Shown piece after piece: positions 17,541-32,457 of a stretch of 64,000 nucleotides of DNA. A program made the translations under genes and the position numbers. Below the pieces are notes generated by a model, which had not been told where the DNA came from, searched no databases, and saw nothing but the letters and a program-made list of their open reading frames with translations. The first letter of the stretch is position 1. Every line of letters begins with the position of its first letter. Source of the DNA: Bifidobacterium asteroides (GTDB lineage: Bacteria > Actinomycetota > Actinomycetes > Actinomycetales > Bifidobacteriaceae); the NCBI RefSeq assembly GCF_030758775.1, contig NZ_CP132384.1, positions 1,302,001 through 1,366,000 on the forward strand, read 5' to 3'.

Positions 17541-17644
17541 GCATCCCGCCTATAGACGGCAACACGCCAGCCCCGGCATCCCGGCATGCGGTCAGGCCAG
17601 AATGAGGAGAAGCATGAAAACGGATCCGATGGAGGTGGAAACCG

Positions 17645-18991
17645 ATGCGCTGGCTGCGTGAGTTCATGGAGTTGCCCGTATATCTGCGAGCCATGCTCAT
17701 CGTGGACCTCATGTGCAACTTCGGCATCGGCCTGGTCATGCCCATCGAGCTGCTCTTCGCCACCCACTCCTTGGGTGCCACCATGAGCGAGGCCGCCCTC
17801 CTGGTGACCATCAGCTCCGTGGGGTCCCTGATCTCCAACCCCATCATCGGCTGGGTCTCGGATCGTCGCTCCTCCTGGCTGGCCATGCACACGGCCATGA
17901 TCTTCTCGGTCATCGGCCCCCTGATTTTCACCATGGCCCACGACTACCGGGCAGCAGTGGCGGGAGCCTTCGTCTCGGGCCTGGGGATGGGCATGCAGAC
18001 CTCCTGGGCCAGCATTCTGACGCAGATCTCCACCAGGGAGCAGCACCGGATCGTCTACGGCATCAACCAGGCCGAACTCAACCTGGGCATTGGCCTAGGA
18101 GCGGCTGTAGGCGGTCTGCTGGCTGCAGGAGGTCAGGACTTCCTCTATCGCATTGGTTTTGGCGGCAGGGCCCTGGGATTCGCCCTGCTCAGCCTGTCCT
18201 TGCTGGTCATCGAACGACACTGGCAGCTGCGACGGTTGACGGCTGAGCTCAAGGCCAAGGCAGAGCGAGAGATCGTCCAGGAATCCGCCGGGGCAACCCA
18301 TGCGCTAAAGGCCAGCCAGACAGACAGCGCAGAAAGCGTAACCGCCAACGGGACCTTCGGCGGGCGGACCAGCTCCCTGACCAGGGTACTGGCCTCCATG
18401 GCGCTGCTGACCCTGGGCACCTTCTTCATGGACCTGTTCGGCTACTCCCAGTTCGACGCCGGTCTGGTCACCACTCTGATATCAGATCCGCACATTCCCC
18501 GCTGGTCCCTGTCAGTGGTGGACGTGGTCAACACCTTCTCGGTGGTCATCATGAACATCGTGCTGCTGCCCCGGCTCAAGGACGCCAACCATGTGCGCCT
18601 GCTGCGCACCGTGCCGGTCTTCTGGGCTGCGGCCTGGGTGATCATCGTCCTGGGCCTGCGCCTGGATTCCACCCCCGGCGCCCTGAGCGTGGCCTCACTG
18701 GGAATCACCATCTTCGGACTGGGCGAGGTCATGATGGGCATCTCCCAGCCGGTGGTGGCCGCTGAGCTGGCCGGGCCATCATTCAGCGGACGTATGTTCG
18801 GCCTGCTCAACACGGCCGCCTCCTTGGGCTACATCGTGGGACCCATGTTCGCCTCCTACATCCTGGCCGGACATGAGGTCATTCCCTTCCTGGCCATGTG
18901 CGCCATCGGCCTGGTCGTGCTGGCTGTCCCCTGGTTCCTGGCCATCCCCTCGCGGCAGATCACCAGCCGGAAGAGCCCGGCCGCCGTCTAA
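17645..18991 (+). CDS. MFS transporter, substrate unknown
   Basis: A 448-residue polytopic inner-membrane protein with about twelve hydrophobic helices and a charged central loop (about residues 195-250, rich in Ala, Lys and Glu). The loop-2/3 motif GWVSDRRSSW corresponds to the MFS signature GxxxDRxGRR. A further conserved turn is GLGMGMQTSWASI. The second half contains acidic residues in helices (FFMDLFGYSQFD), compatible with proton coupling. Drug efflux is common for this subfamily, but nothing here fixes the substrate. The ATG follows GGAGGTGGAAACCG. It is convergent with mrp. Confidence 0.85.
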   Translation: MRWLREFMELPVYLRAMLIVDLMCNFGIGLVMPIELLFATHSLGATMSEAALLVTISSVGSLISNPIIGWVSDRRSSWLAMHTAMIFSVIGPLIFTMAHDYRAAVAGAFVSGLGMGMQTSWASILTQISTREQHRIVYGINQAELNLGIGLGAAVGGLLAAGGQDFLYRIGFGGRALGFALLSLSLLVIERHWQLRRLTAELKAKAEREIVQESAGATHALKASQTDSAESVTANGTFGGRTSSLTRVLASMALLTLGTFFMDLFGYSQFDAGLVTTLISDPHIPRWSLSVVDVVNTFSVVIMNIVLLPRLKDANHVRLLRTVPVFWAAAWVIIVLGLRLDSTPGALSVASLGITIFGLGEVMMGISQPVVAAELAGPSFSGRMFGLLNTAASLGYIVGPMFASYILAGHEVIPFLAMCAIGLVVLAVPWFLAIPSRQITSRKSPAAV

Positions 18992-19035
18992 TCCCGGCCA
19001 AGGCATGGCGTCTGACTGACAACTTTGTCTTAGAG

Positions 19036-20232
19036 TCAGCCTTCGTCGGCTGTCCGATGGGCATCGCCAGGCTCCGAACCCGCCATCAGGGTCTTGGCCA
19101 GGTCCACAAACCGTTTGGTCAACGGCGAATCATCCAGGGAGCCATCAGGCCTGAGCACTGCCGGACGGCCGGACTCCCCCGACTCGCGCAGGTCGGTCTG
19201 CAGGGGCAGCTGCTCCAGCAGGGGCACCTGATACCCCAGGTCACGGGTCAGCTGGTCGGCCACCCGCTGGCCGCCACCCTGACCGAAGATGCGCAGCCGC
19301 TCGCCATTGTGCTCGTACCAGGACATGTTTTCGATCACACCCTGGACCTTGGTGGGCAGTTGGAGGGCCACCAGCCCTGAACGCACGGCCACCTGCGAGG
19401 CCGAGGGCTGGGGGGTGGTGACCACAATCAGCCGGCTGTTGGGCAGGGCCTGGGCCACTGACAGGGCCATGTCCCCGGTGCCAGGAGCCAGATCCAGCAG
19501 CAGCACATCGGGATCGCCCCACCAGACATCAGAGAGGAACTGTTCCAGCGAGCGCTGCAGGCGAGGACCCCTCCAGAGGATGGCCCGGTCCGACCCGGCG
19601 AACATGCCGATGGAGATCAGCTTGACCCCCCATGCGGTGACCGGCATCAGCATGCCGTGCAGATTGGTGGGCCGGCTGTGCACGCCGAAGAGCCCAGGCA
19701 GGGAGAACCCGTAGATGTCCGCGTCAATGGCGGCCGTGTCATAGCCCAGGGCAGCCAGCGTGGCCGCCAGGTTGACGGTCACCGAGGATTTGCCCACGCC
19801 CCCCTTGCCCGAGGCGATGGCGAAGATGCGGGTGCCTACGCCAGGCTTGGAGAAAGGGTTGCTGCGCCGTGCGGCCTTGAGGTCGGCCACCAGGTTGTCC
19901 AGCTTCTCCCGGCTCATGGAGGAGACATCGATATGCGGACGCAGCCGGGCTCGCGGGTAGGAGGTCACGGTCCCGTTGATCTGGTTGGTGATGGTGGTCG
20001 ACAGCGGGCATCCCTTGATGGTCAGCTCCACCCGCACGGTCACCTCGTAGTCGGCCTGGGCATCCCTGGCCGGCTCGACAATGATGTCAGTGATCATGCC
20101 CAGATCGGTGATGGATCGACCCAGTTCTGGATCGATGACCCTGCTGAGCCGCTCATAGACCTCCCCCTTGATTCTTCGAGGCAGCTCCTCCAGATTCCGG
20201 GTCCCTTCCTTGCGATGCTCTACTTGTTCCAT
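19036..20232 (-). CDS. mrp: Mrp/ApbC-type P-loop ATPase (iron-sulfur carrier family)
   Basis: A 398-residue cytoplasmic ATPase of the Mrp/NBP35 family, thought to carry and deliver iron-sulfur clusters. The N-terminal MIP18/DUF59 domain (about residues 20-110) contains DPELGRSITDLGM and GCPLST. The ATPase domain has the deviant Walker A ASGKGGVGKSS (about residue 142) with DADIYGFSLPGLFG and DLAPGTGD. The CPxC pair that usually follows VIENMS and bridges a cluster is absent: the stretch reads VIENMSWYEHNGERLRIFG, as also occurs in some other actinobacteria. TATGGT lies six bases before the ATG, so the message is probably leaderless. Confidence 0.92.
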   Translation of the reverse strand: MEQVEHRKEGTRNLEELPRRIKGEVYERLSRVIDPELGRSITDLGMITDIIVEPARDAQADYEVTVRVELTIKGCPLSTTITNQINGTVTSYPRARLRPHIDVSSMSREKLDNLVADLKAARRSNPFSKPGVGTRIFAIASGKGGVGKSSVTVNLAATLAALGYDTAAIDADIYGFSLPGLFGVHSRPTNLHGMLMPVTAWGVKLISIGMFAGSDRAILWRGPRLQRSLEQFLSDVWWGDPDVLLLDLAPGTGDMALSVAQALPNSRLIVVTTPQPSASQVAVRSGLVALQLPTKVQGVIENMSWYEHNGERLRIFGQGGGQRVADQLTRDLGYQVPLLEQLPLQTDLRESGESGRPAVLRPDGSLDDSPLTKRFVDLAKTLMAGSEPGDAHRTADEG

Positions 20233-20238
20233 GCCGTC

Positions 20239-20244
20239 ACCATA
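20239..20244 (-). promoter_or_regulatory. -10 box of a probable leaderless mrp promoter
   Basis: On the minus strand TATGGT ends six bases before the mrp ATG (20230-20232), and there is no ribosome site. Confidence 0.45.
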
Positions 20245-20301
20245 TCGCGCCCAGCCATCGGCTGCTAGGGCGCGGCTGGTCGGATATTGCGAATGTCACA
20301 A

Positions 20302-26344
<6,043 letters not shown>

Positions 26345-26352
26345 GTCGCCGT

Positions 26353-26359
26353 TAGAATA
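26353..26359. promoter_or_regulatory. Shared symmetric -10 region of two divergent genes
   Basis: TAGAAT on the plus strand (26353-26358) ends six bases before the GTG at 26365. TATTCT on the minus strand (26354-26359) ends nine bases before the ATG at 26344. The two -10 boxes overlap by five bases, so both genes may start from one opened segment. Confidence 0.5.
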
Positions 26360-26364
26360 AAACC

Positions 26365-28623
26365 GTGATGACTCTGCCAGCCCTGCGACGACCCACCCCG
26401 GCCAGGGGCACGACCATTCGGCTGCTGGCAGCGCTTGTTGTTGTGCTCATCCTCGAACTGGGAGTGTTCAATCTGGCCCATTGGCAGTCCCTGATAGGCT
26501 CCAGGTCAAACTCTCCGGCACAGACTACGGGCGATGCCCACTCCCCACCAGGCCGGCTGGGACCAGGGCTGTCCCCTCTGCCGGGCGGGGGACTGAAAAT
26601 CGCCGATCCGGCTGGCGCCTGGGTGGATGTCCCTGTCGCCGATGGACAGGCATCCTTCGCCCAGGCTCACTTTGCAGAGGATGTCGAGGGTTCATTCCTG
26701 TCGCAGATCCATGTACGTCTGGACCTGCGCCTGGCCGGCGATGGGGGCTGGACCCAGGGCACCCGAGGACTGGTCTGCCCCGGTCAGGCTCGCAGCCACT
26801 ATCTGCGCATCCGCGGAAAACCCAGCGGCGCCCGGATACAGGCCATGCGCCTGTGGATACAGGAACCCATCGGTTCCCGACTGGAACTGACAGGAGTGAC
26901 CCCAGCCAAGGTGGTCCCCCTGGACTTCAACTTGGCGCGGATACTGATGCTGACCTGTCTGGCAGCACTGATCCTGGGCTACCTGCCCGGTTCGATCCTC
27001 TGGCGGACCCGGCTGGATACAGGCTCGGTGAGCCAGCGTCTGGTCCTGGCCCTGATCCTGGCCCCGCTGGCAGCCTGGTCCTGCTGGAACATCCAGCATG
27101 ATCTGTCCACCTTCACCCCCATGGCCTACCACCAGCCGCATGCCTACGTCTACGACTTCAACCAGTACGATCACGTAGCCCAGGCCCTTCTTCATGGACG
27201 CCCCTGGCTGGATCTGGGCCAGGCGCCAGGTCTGGCCAAGGCAGCCAACCCCTTTGACATAGCCACCCGCAACGCGCTGCTGGCACAGGACCAGCAACCC
27301 ATCTATTGGGACTACGTCTACCGGGGCGGCCACTGGTACTCCTACTTCGGCGTCCTGCCGGTGCTGCTGCTCTTCCTGCCCTACCGAGCGATTACCGGCC
27401 TGGTGCATCCAGGCGGCTATGCCCTGCCCACCAGTTCGGCTGCAGCCCTGCTGGTTGCGGCGGCCACCATCATGACGGCTCTGGCCACCATCCGCCTGCT
27501 GGCCCGCTGGTTTCCCCGAGTCAACTTGGCCGTGGTCGGCATGGCCCTTGCAACCATGCTGGGAGGATCCGGCATGGTCTACCTCTGGTGCCGCCGAAAC
27601 TTCTACACGATTCCCTTCGATGCCTCCTTGCTGGCGGTCATGACCGGACTTTGGCTCTGGATGGGGGCCAGACGGGTCAGGCAACAGACTGCGGACGCTG
27701 GTAAACATCCGAGTCATCGGTCAACACGTATGTGGACCATAGAAGACGGGGACCACCCCTGGCATCTGTCCCCAACCCGGCTTTTTTTGGGATCGCTGTC
27801 AGTGGCTGCCACCCTGGGTTGCCGACCCACCTTCCTGGCCGCCGGTCTGTTGGCGCTACCCCTGTTTGCCCGGGAAATAAAGGCAGTATTCAGTACCCTG
27901 TTCACGCGTGGCAGCCATCCTGACGGCCTGTCCCGGGGGCGGGCGCTGTCCCTGCTGACCTGCGGCCTCTTGCCGGTCCTCCTGGTGGCCGCCCCCCTGC
28001 TCTGGTACAACCGTTGGCGGTTCGGATCCATGCTGGACTTCGGCAACCGGTATCAAATGACCGTCCTGGACCTGACCAACTATCATCCCGGCACCCAGGG
28101 CCTGCTTCAGATCTTCGGCTACTATTTGCTGCAGCCGTTGACCAGTCTGCCCATCTTCCCCTACCTGCAATTCTCCCCGGCTCCCATGCGGATCTGGCAC
28201 TTCACCGAACCTGGCCTGGGCGGGCTCCTGGTCACCTCCCCGGTACTATTGCTGGCCATGGCTCTTGTCGCCCTGCCCCGAGTGCGAAACTATCTGCAGC
28301 GCCGGGGATGGATGCCCGCCTTGATCCTGGCCCTGGCCCTGGCGGTCCTGGTCATGGCCGCGGACTCCTATATTGGCGGATTCTCAGTGCGCTATACCAT
28401 CGATTTCGCTTGGCTGATCTGCCTGGCCGCCGTGGTGGTCATGGCCGCTGCATCCTCAATATACGAAGACGGCCGCTCCACTGCGGGAGCGGCCGTCATG
28501 AGCCTGCTGACACTGGCCTGCCTGGCTGGTCTGATCCTGACATTTATCAACGCCGTGGTCCTGCTGGAGCACTTCGACTCCAGCCAAGCCATGAACGTGG
28601 CCGTCTGGTTCCTAGGACCCTGA
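26365..28623 (+). CDS. Polytopic membrane protein, possible GT-C-type glycosyltransferase
   Basis: A 752-residue integral membrane protein. One helix lies at about residues 18-38, followed by an extracytoplasmic beta-rich region (about 40-185), then roughly ten to twelve hydrophobic helices (about 188-745). No complete catalytic motif is visible, but a large loop after the second helix (YHQPHAYVYDFNQYDHVAQALLHGRPWLDL) has acidic residues in the place where GT-C enzymes carry theirs, so a polyprenyl-linked sugar transferase is a reasonable guess rather than an identification. The start is GTG at 26365 or the ATG directly after it. It probably is leaderless, and it is divergent from the TPR protein. 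Confidence 0.7.
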   Translation: MMTLPALRRPTPARGTTIRLLAALVVVLILELGVFNLAHWQSLIGSRSNSPAQTTGDAHSPPGRLGPGLSPLPGGGLKIADPAGAWVDVPVADGQASFAQAHFAEDVEGSFLSQIHVRLDLRLAGDGGWTQGTRGLVCPGQARSHYLRIRGKPSGARIQAMRLWIQEPIGSRLELTGVTPAKVVPLDFNLARILMLTCLAALILGYLPGSILWRTRLDTGSVSQRLVLALILAPLAAWSCWNIQHDLSTFTPMAYHQPHAYVYDFNQYDHVAQALLHGRPWLDLGQAPGLAKAANPFDIATRNALLAQDQQPIYWDYVYRGGHWYSYFGVLPVLLLFLPYRAITGLVHPGGYALPTSSAAALLVAAATIMTALATIRLLARWFPRVNLAVVGMALATMLGGSGMVYLWCRRNFYTIPFDASLLAVMTGLWLWMGARRVRQQTADAGKHPSHRSTRMWTIEDGDHPWHLSPTRLFLGSLSVAATLGCRPTFLAAGLLALPLFAREIKAVFSTLFTRGSHPDGLSRGRALSLLTCGLLPVLLVAAPLLWYNRWRFGSMLDFGNRYQMTVLDLTNYHPGTQGLLQIFGYYLLQPLTSLPIFPYLQFSPAPMRIWHFTEPGLGGLLVTSPVLLLAMALVALPRVRNYLQRRGWMPALILALALAVLVMAADSYIGGFSVRYTIDFAWLICLAAVVVMAAASSIYEDGRSTAGAAVMSLLTLACLAGLILTFINAVVLLEHFDSSQAMNVAVWFLGP

Positions 28624-28641
28624 GCCCAGCCGACCTCGGTG

Positions 28642-30879
28642 TCAGGAGTCCAGACCCTGTTGCTTGAGGGCCTGGTTATACCGGTCGACCATGTCAGCCA
28701 CGATGCCATTGCCATCGCCGCCCGACAGGGTGATGACCGAGGCCAGAGGCATGGTGTCGAAAAGCTGGGCCGTATTGGGATCGTCGGGCAGCGGTATGCC
28801 ATCCTGCTCGACACGGTCACGCAGGATGGGCCCGCCGATCGAATTCTCACGCCACTCGGCCATGGTCGATTCGGCATTCAACGGAATGAACCTGCCGTCG
28901 CCGTCCACCTGCAGGTCCTGCTCCGCAACCAGATCGCGGCTGGAGGTACCCACCTGGATACGGTAGGTGCCCGCCTCCACATGCCAGGTATCCATGGCTG
29001 TGGACCAGTAGGCGAAGTCGCGTTCAGTCAGGTCCATGCTCACTCGGCGGGACTGCCCGGCCTTCAGGAAGACCTTGGTGAAGGCCTTGAGCTCATGGCT
29101 GGGCCGGTTCACCCGGCTGGCGCAGGGTGCCACATAGACCTGCACGGTCTGAGCGCCATCCACCTGCGAGGTGTTGGTCACCGTCACCTCCACCCGAGCC
29201 GAGTTGGCTCCGGTCTTGGTCACCGCAACCTGATCCAGGTCAAAGTCGGCATAGGACAGCCCGAACCCGAAGGGGAAGGCCACCGGACGCTGGAAGGTGT
29301 CGTAGTAGCGGTAGCCCACGTAGACGCCCTCGCCATAGCGGGAGTGACCCTCCTCGCCGGGGAAGGAGGTGATGGTGGGGTTGTCCTCCAGCCGGACCGG
29401 AATGGTTTCAGGTAGATGTCCCGAGGGATTGGCGGCGCCGGTCAGCGCATCCACCACGGCGCGTCCTCCCTCCTGGCCCAGCAGCCAGGTCTCCAGCAGA
29501 CCCTTGGTCTTGTCCATCCAGTTGGCAACTGTCACCACGGCTCCATTGGAGAGGACGGCGACCACCCGGTCGTTGACCTCGGAGACAGCCTTGAGCAGAG
29601 CCACCTGCTTGTCAGGAAGATCCATGCTGGTGCGGTCGAAGCCCTCGGACTCGGCATCTTCAGGCAACCCCAGGAAGAGCACCACAGTGTCGGCTCCGCG
29701 CGCGACCTCAAGCGCCTGCTGGGTCAGAGCAGGATCCTGCTCCTTGTCGTCAAACGTGAACCCGGGCGCGAAGTCCACATTCATTCCGGCCTCTTTGAAG
29801 CCATCCAGCGCCGAAGAGACCTCGGTGGGTGTGATGTGCGAGGAACCACCGCCCTGGTAGCGCGGAGTCCGGGCGAATTCGCCGATGACAGCGACCTTCT
29901 TCTTCGGATCAAGCGGCAGGATCCGATCCTCGTTGCGCAGCAGCACGATGGACTCCTGGGCCGCGCGACGGGCCACGTTGTTGTGCTCCTGGACGTCGTA
30001 GCGATACCCCTGCTGGGACATGGCCGGACGGGCCTTGTCGATCAGGTCAAGGATCCCCTGGGCCATCCGGTCCAGCTGTTCCTTGCCCAACTTGCCAGCC
30101 TGCACGGCCTGAACCACCTGGTCGTCAGTGTGGGAGGGCGGCATCTCCAGATTGAGCCCGGCCTGCAGGGCATTGACCCTGTTGTGGACAGCCCCCCAGT
30201 CGGACATGACCATGCCCTGGTAGCCCCACTCGCCGCGCAGCACGTCCGTCAGCAGCCAGCGGTTCTCCGAGCTGAAGACCCCGTTGAGCTTGTTGTAGGC
30301 GCACATGATGGTCCAGGGCTTGGCATTCCTGACCACGTATTCGAAGGCCGGCAGGTAGATCTCGCGCAAGGTGCGCTCGTCCACGTCAGAGCTGACCCTG
30401 AGCCTGTCGGTCTCCTGGTTGTTGGCTGCAAAGTGTTTTAGAGAGGTTCCGACTCCCTTGGACTGGACCCCTTCGACCAGACCAGCGGCTTCATGCCCAG
30501 CCAGGAGCGGATCCTCCGAGTAAAACTCGAAGTTGCGGCCGCCCAGCGGGCTGCGCTTGATGTTGATGCCGGGGCCCAGAATCACGGCCACCTTCTCCTG
30601 GATGCACTCTTCGCCCATGGCCTGGCCCACCTGGTAGGTCAGATCAGGATTCCATGAGGAGGCCAGTCCGGCGGTCGGAGGGAAGCAGGTGGCCGGGACC
30701 GAGCCGTAGACGTCGGAGCCTGTGGCCTTGCGCAGGCCATAAGGGCCGTCGGTGATCATATAGCCTTCATAGCCCTTGTCGGGAAGTCCCTGCAGGTGCC
30801 AGGAGTCGGATCCCGAGGTCAGCGAGGCCTCCTCTTGCAGATCCAAATCCTCGGCTTTGGTATGCGATTTTTCCGTCAT
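28642..30879 (-). CDS. Beta-glucosidase, glycoside hydrolase family 3
   Basis: A 745-residue retaining glycosidase that releases terminal sugars from beta-glucosides. The N-terminal barrel shows ITDGPYGLRK, PGINIKRSPLGGRNFEFYSEDP and KHFAANNQET; the catalytic nucleophile is the Asp in VMSDWGAVH (about residue 226). The second alpha/beta domain starts near ESIVLLRNEDRILPL, and a fibronectin-III-like domain closes the protein (FGFGLSYADFDL, then VTNTSQVDGAQTVQVYV). There is no signal peptide, so it acts inside the cell on imported glucosides. The ATG follows AAAGGA. It lies 70 bases after the MFS gene on the same strand, a likely uptake-and-hydrolysis operon. Confidence 0.95.
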   Translation of the reverse strand: MTEKSHTKAEDLDLQEEASLTSGSDSWHLQGLPDKGYEGYMITDGPYGLRKATGSDVYGSVPATCFPPTAGLASSWNPDLTYQVGQAMGEECIQEKVAVILGPGINIKRSPLGGRNFEFYSEDPLLAGHEAAGLVEGVQSKGVGTSLKHFAANNQETDRLRVSSDVDERTLREIYLPAFEYVVRNAKPWTIMCAYNKLNGVFSSENRWLLTDVLRGEWGYQGMVMSDWGAVHNRVNALQAGLNLEMPPSHTDDQVVQAVQAGKLGKEQLDRMAQGILDLIDKARPAMSQQGYRYDVQEHNNVARRAAQESIVLLRNEDRILPLDPKKKVAVIGEFARTPRYQGGGSSHITPTEVSSALDGFKEAGMNVDFAPGFTFDDKEQDPALTQQALEVARGADTVVLFLGLPEDAESEGFDRTSMDLPDKQVALLKAVSEVNDRVVAVLSNGAVVTVANWMDKTKGLLETWLLGQEGGRAVVDALTGAANPSGHLPETIPVRLEDNPTITSFPGEEGHSRYGEGVYVGYRYYDTFQRPVAFPFGFGLSYADFDLDQVAVTKTGANSARVEVTVTNTSQVDGAQTVQVYVAPCASRVNRPSHELKAFTKVFLKAGQSRRVSMDLTERDFAYWSTAMDTWHVEAGTYRIQVGTSSRDLVAEQDLQVDGDGRFIPLNAESTMAEWRENSIGGPILRDRVEQDGIPLPDDPNTAQLFDTMPLASVITLSGGDGNGIVADMVDRYNQALKQQGLDS

Positions 30880-30949
30880 GTCTGTGTCCTTTCGGATTCG
30901 ATTGCCCGGGCCGCTGCTCATCACAGGTCCGGATTACAGGTTTTCAGAC

Positions 30950-32326
30950 TCACTTGACCTTACGGATCATCATGATAAAGAAGGTCCCCGCCAGCAGGCA
31001 GACGATGGCGACGGGGAAGATCATCCTATAGCCGCCAAAGATGCCGATGACCAGGGTGGTGCACCCGGGGGCGATCACCTGGCCAATGGTATTGGCCAGG
31101 TTGAGGATGCCCAGGTCCTTGCCCGCCTCCTTGGCATTCGGCAGCACATCGACATTCAACGCCTGATCCACTGACATGTAGCAACCGTTGCCGATTCCGG
31201 CCAAGGCGGCATAAATGTACATGCCCGTTGCGGTCGGCATCAGGAAGGGGAAAACCATCCCGAGAGCAATGATCAGACAGCTGATGGCCACAATCACTTT
31301 CCGCTTCTGCAGGAAGTCCGAGAGAGGGCCCGAGACCACAGCGGCCAGGATGGTGGTGATCACCGAGAGCAGAGCCATGATCTTGAGTGTGGATGCAGCC
31401 TGGTCATCACTCAAACGGCAGTACTTCTGCAGAATGTAGAGTTGGTAGCCCTGGATCATGTAACAGCCGACGATGAAAGTGAACCTGCCCAGAAGCGCCA
31501 TGTAGAAGTCCCGGCTGTTCTTGGTGGGCGGTATGAAGGACCGGCCGACGTCAGCCCAGGTGCGTTCCACGACTGTGTTTGCAGCTGACTTCTCGCGCGG
31601 CCAGATCAACACGGTGAGGATTCCAGAGAAGAGGAAGATGATCATGCCGACTATCAGGCCCGTGCGGATGTTGGCTATGAACGAGCTGCCGATGATGTTT
31701 CCCAGTTGCTGGCCAACCACCTGGCTGGCACCATACAGAGCCGAGTAGGTTCCCCTGGTCGATTCGGGAATCCTGTCTGAGAGGACCGCCACAGCCGGGG
31801 CTATCAGGCAGTTGATGCCCACCTGGACGATGCACCAGCCAAAGATGATCATGAAAAGGGTATGCGACTGGATGATCATCAGAAAACCAAGGGCGCCGAT
31901 AATACCGCCCAGCACGATCCAGGGGGTGCGCTTGCCGACGCGGAACCTGGACATATCCGAGAGAGCGCCGAAAATAACGTTGGCCACCAAGGCAAATACG
32001 CAGCCAATCGAATTCATCGTCCCTAGGGCCGCTTCGGCGCTGACCCCGTGCAGGGTATTGAAGATCTGAGGCAGAAGAACCCCTGAACCCATGGAAAAGG
32101 GCGCAGCCCAGAGCAGGGATACCAGGGCGAACCCGATGGCGAAACGGACCTTCTCCTTGCTGTTGAGCCTTCTGCCGGTATCAGGAGCCAGGCTCGCATC
32201 CATGCCCTGGCCTGCGACAGCGCCTCCGGCCTCATCCGCAGAGGCCATGGCTTTGATGTCCTCCCATACTCGATCACCGACCCCCTCAGCCGGGTCTCCC
32301 CTTCGATCATTATGTTTGTTCCCCAT
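30950..32326 (-). CDS. MFS sugar transporter, likely for beta-glucosides
   Basis: A 458-residue carrier with a roughly 55-residue hydrophilic N-terminus followed by twelve predicted helices. Features typical of major facilitator carriers are FGALSDMSRFRVGKRTPWIV in loop 2-3, where the DMSRFRVGKR part fits the family motif, and PLSDFLQKRK in loop 8-9. This arrangement resembles the sugar/cation symporter-like carriers. The ATG at 32324-32326 follows AAGGAG. Position directly upstream of a cytoplasmic beta-glucosidase suggests that it imports the glucoside (inference). A regulator gene is not adjacent. The upstream region carries the direct repeat TTGCA-AGG-TTGCA close to the start. Confidence 0.85.
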   Translation of the reverse strand: MGNKHNDRRGDPAEGVGDRVWEDIKAMASADEAGGAVAGQGMDASLAPDTGRRLNSKEKVRFAIGFALVSLLWAAPFSMGSGVLLPQIFNTLHGVSAEAALGTMNSIGCVFALVANVIFGALSDMSRFRVGKRTPWIVLGGIIGALGFLMIIQSHTLFMIIFGWCIVQVGINCLIAPAVAVLSDRIPESTRGTYSALYGASQVVGQQLGNIIGSSFIANIRTGLIVGMIIFLFSGILTVLIWPREKSAANTVVERTWADVGRSFIPPTKNSRDFYMALLGRFTFIVGCYMIQGYQLYILQKYCRLSDDQAASTLKIMALLSVITTILAAVVSGPLSDFLQKRKVIVAISCLIIALGMVFPFLMPTATGMYIYAALAGIGNGCYMSVDQALNVDVLPNAKEAGKDLGILNLANTIGQVIAPGCTTLVIGIFGGYRMIFPVAIVCLLAGTFFIMMIRKVK

Positions 32327-32457
32327 CTTCAATGCTCCTTCGTGTGCAACCTTGCAATCAGTGGCTCATCATCGAGCCCCACCAACCTCCCCCTTCCATG
32401 ACGGGTGATCATTCCGAATTCATTATCGGAGCAAACCAGGCAAGAGGAGGGTTTTCT

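Noticed and set aside
32333-32457. Direct repeat TTGCA-AGG-TTGCA and dyad near 32415 as LacI-type operators for the MFS/beta-glucosidase operon
   Set aside because: Neither fits the palindromic TGNNANCGNTNNCA pattern; too weak to list as a site.
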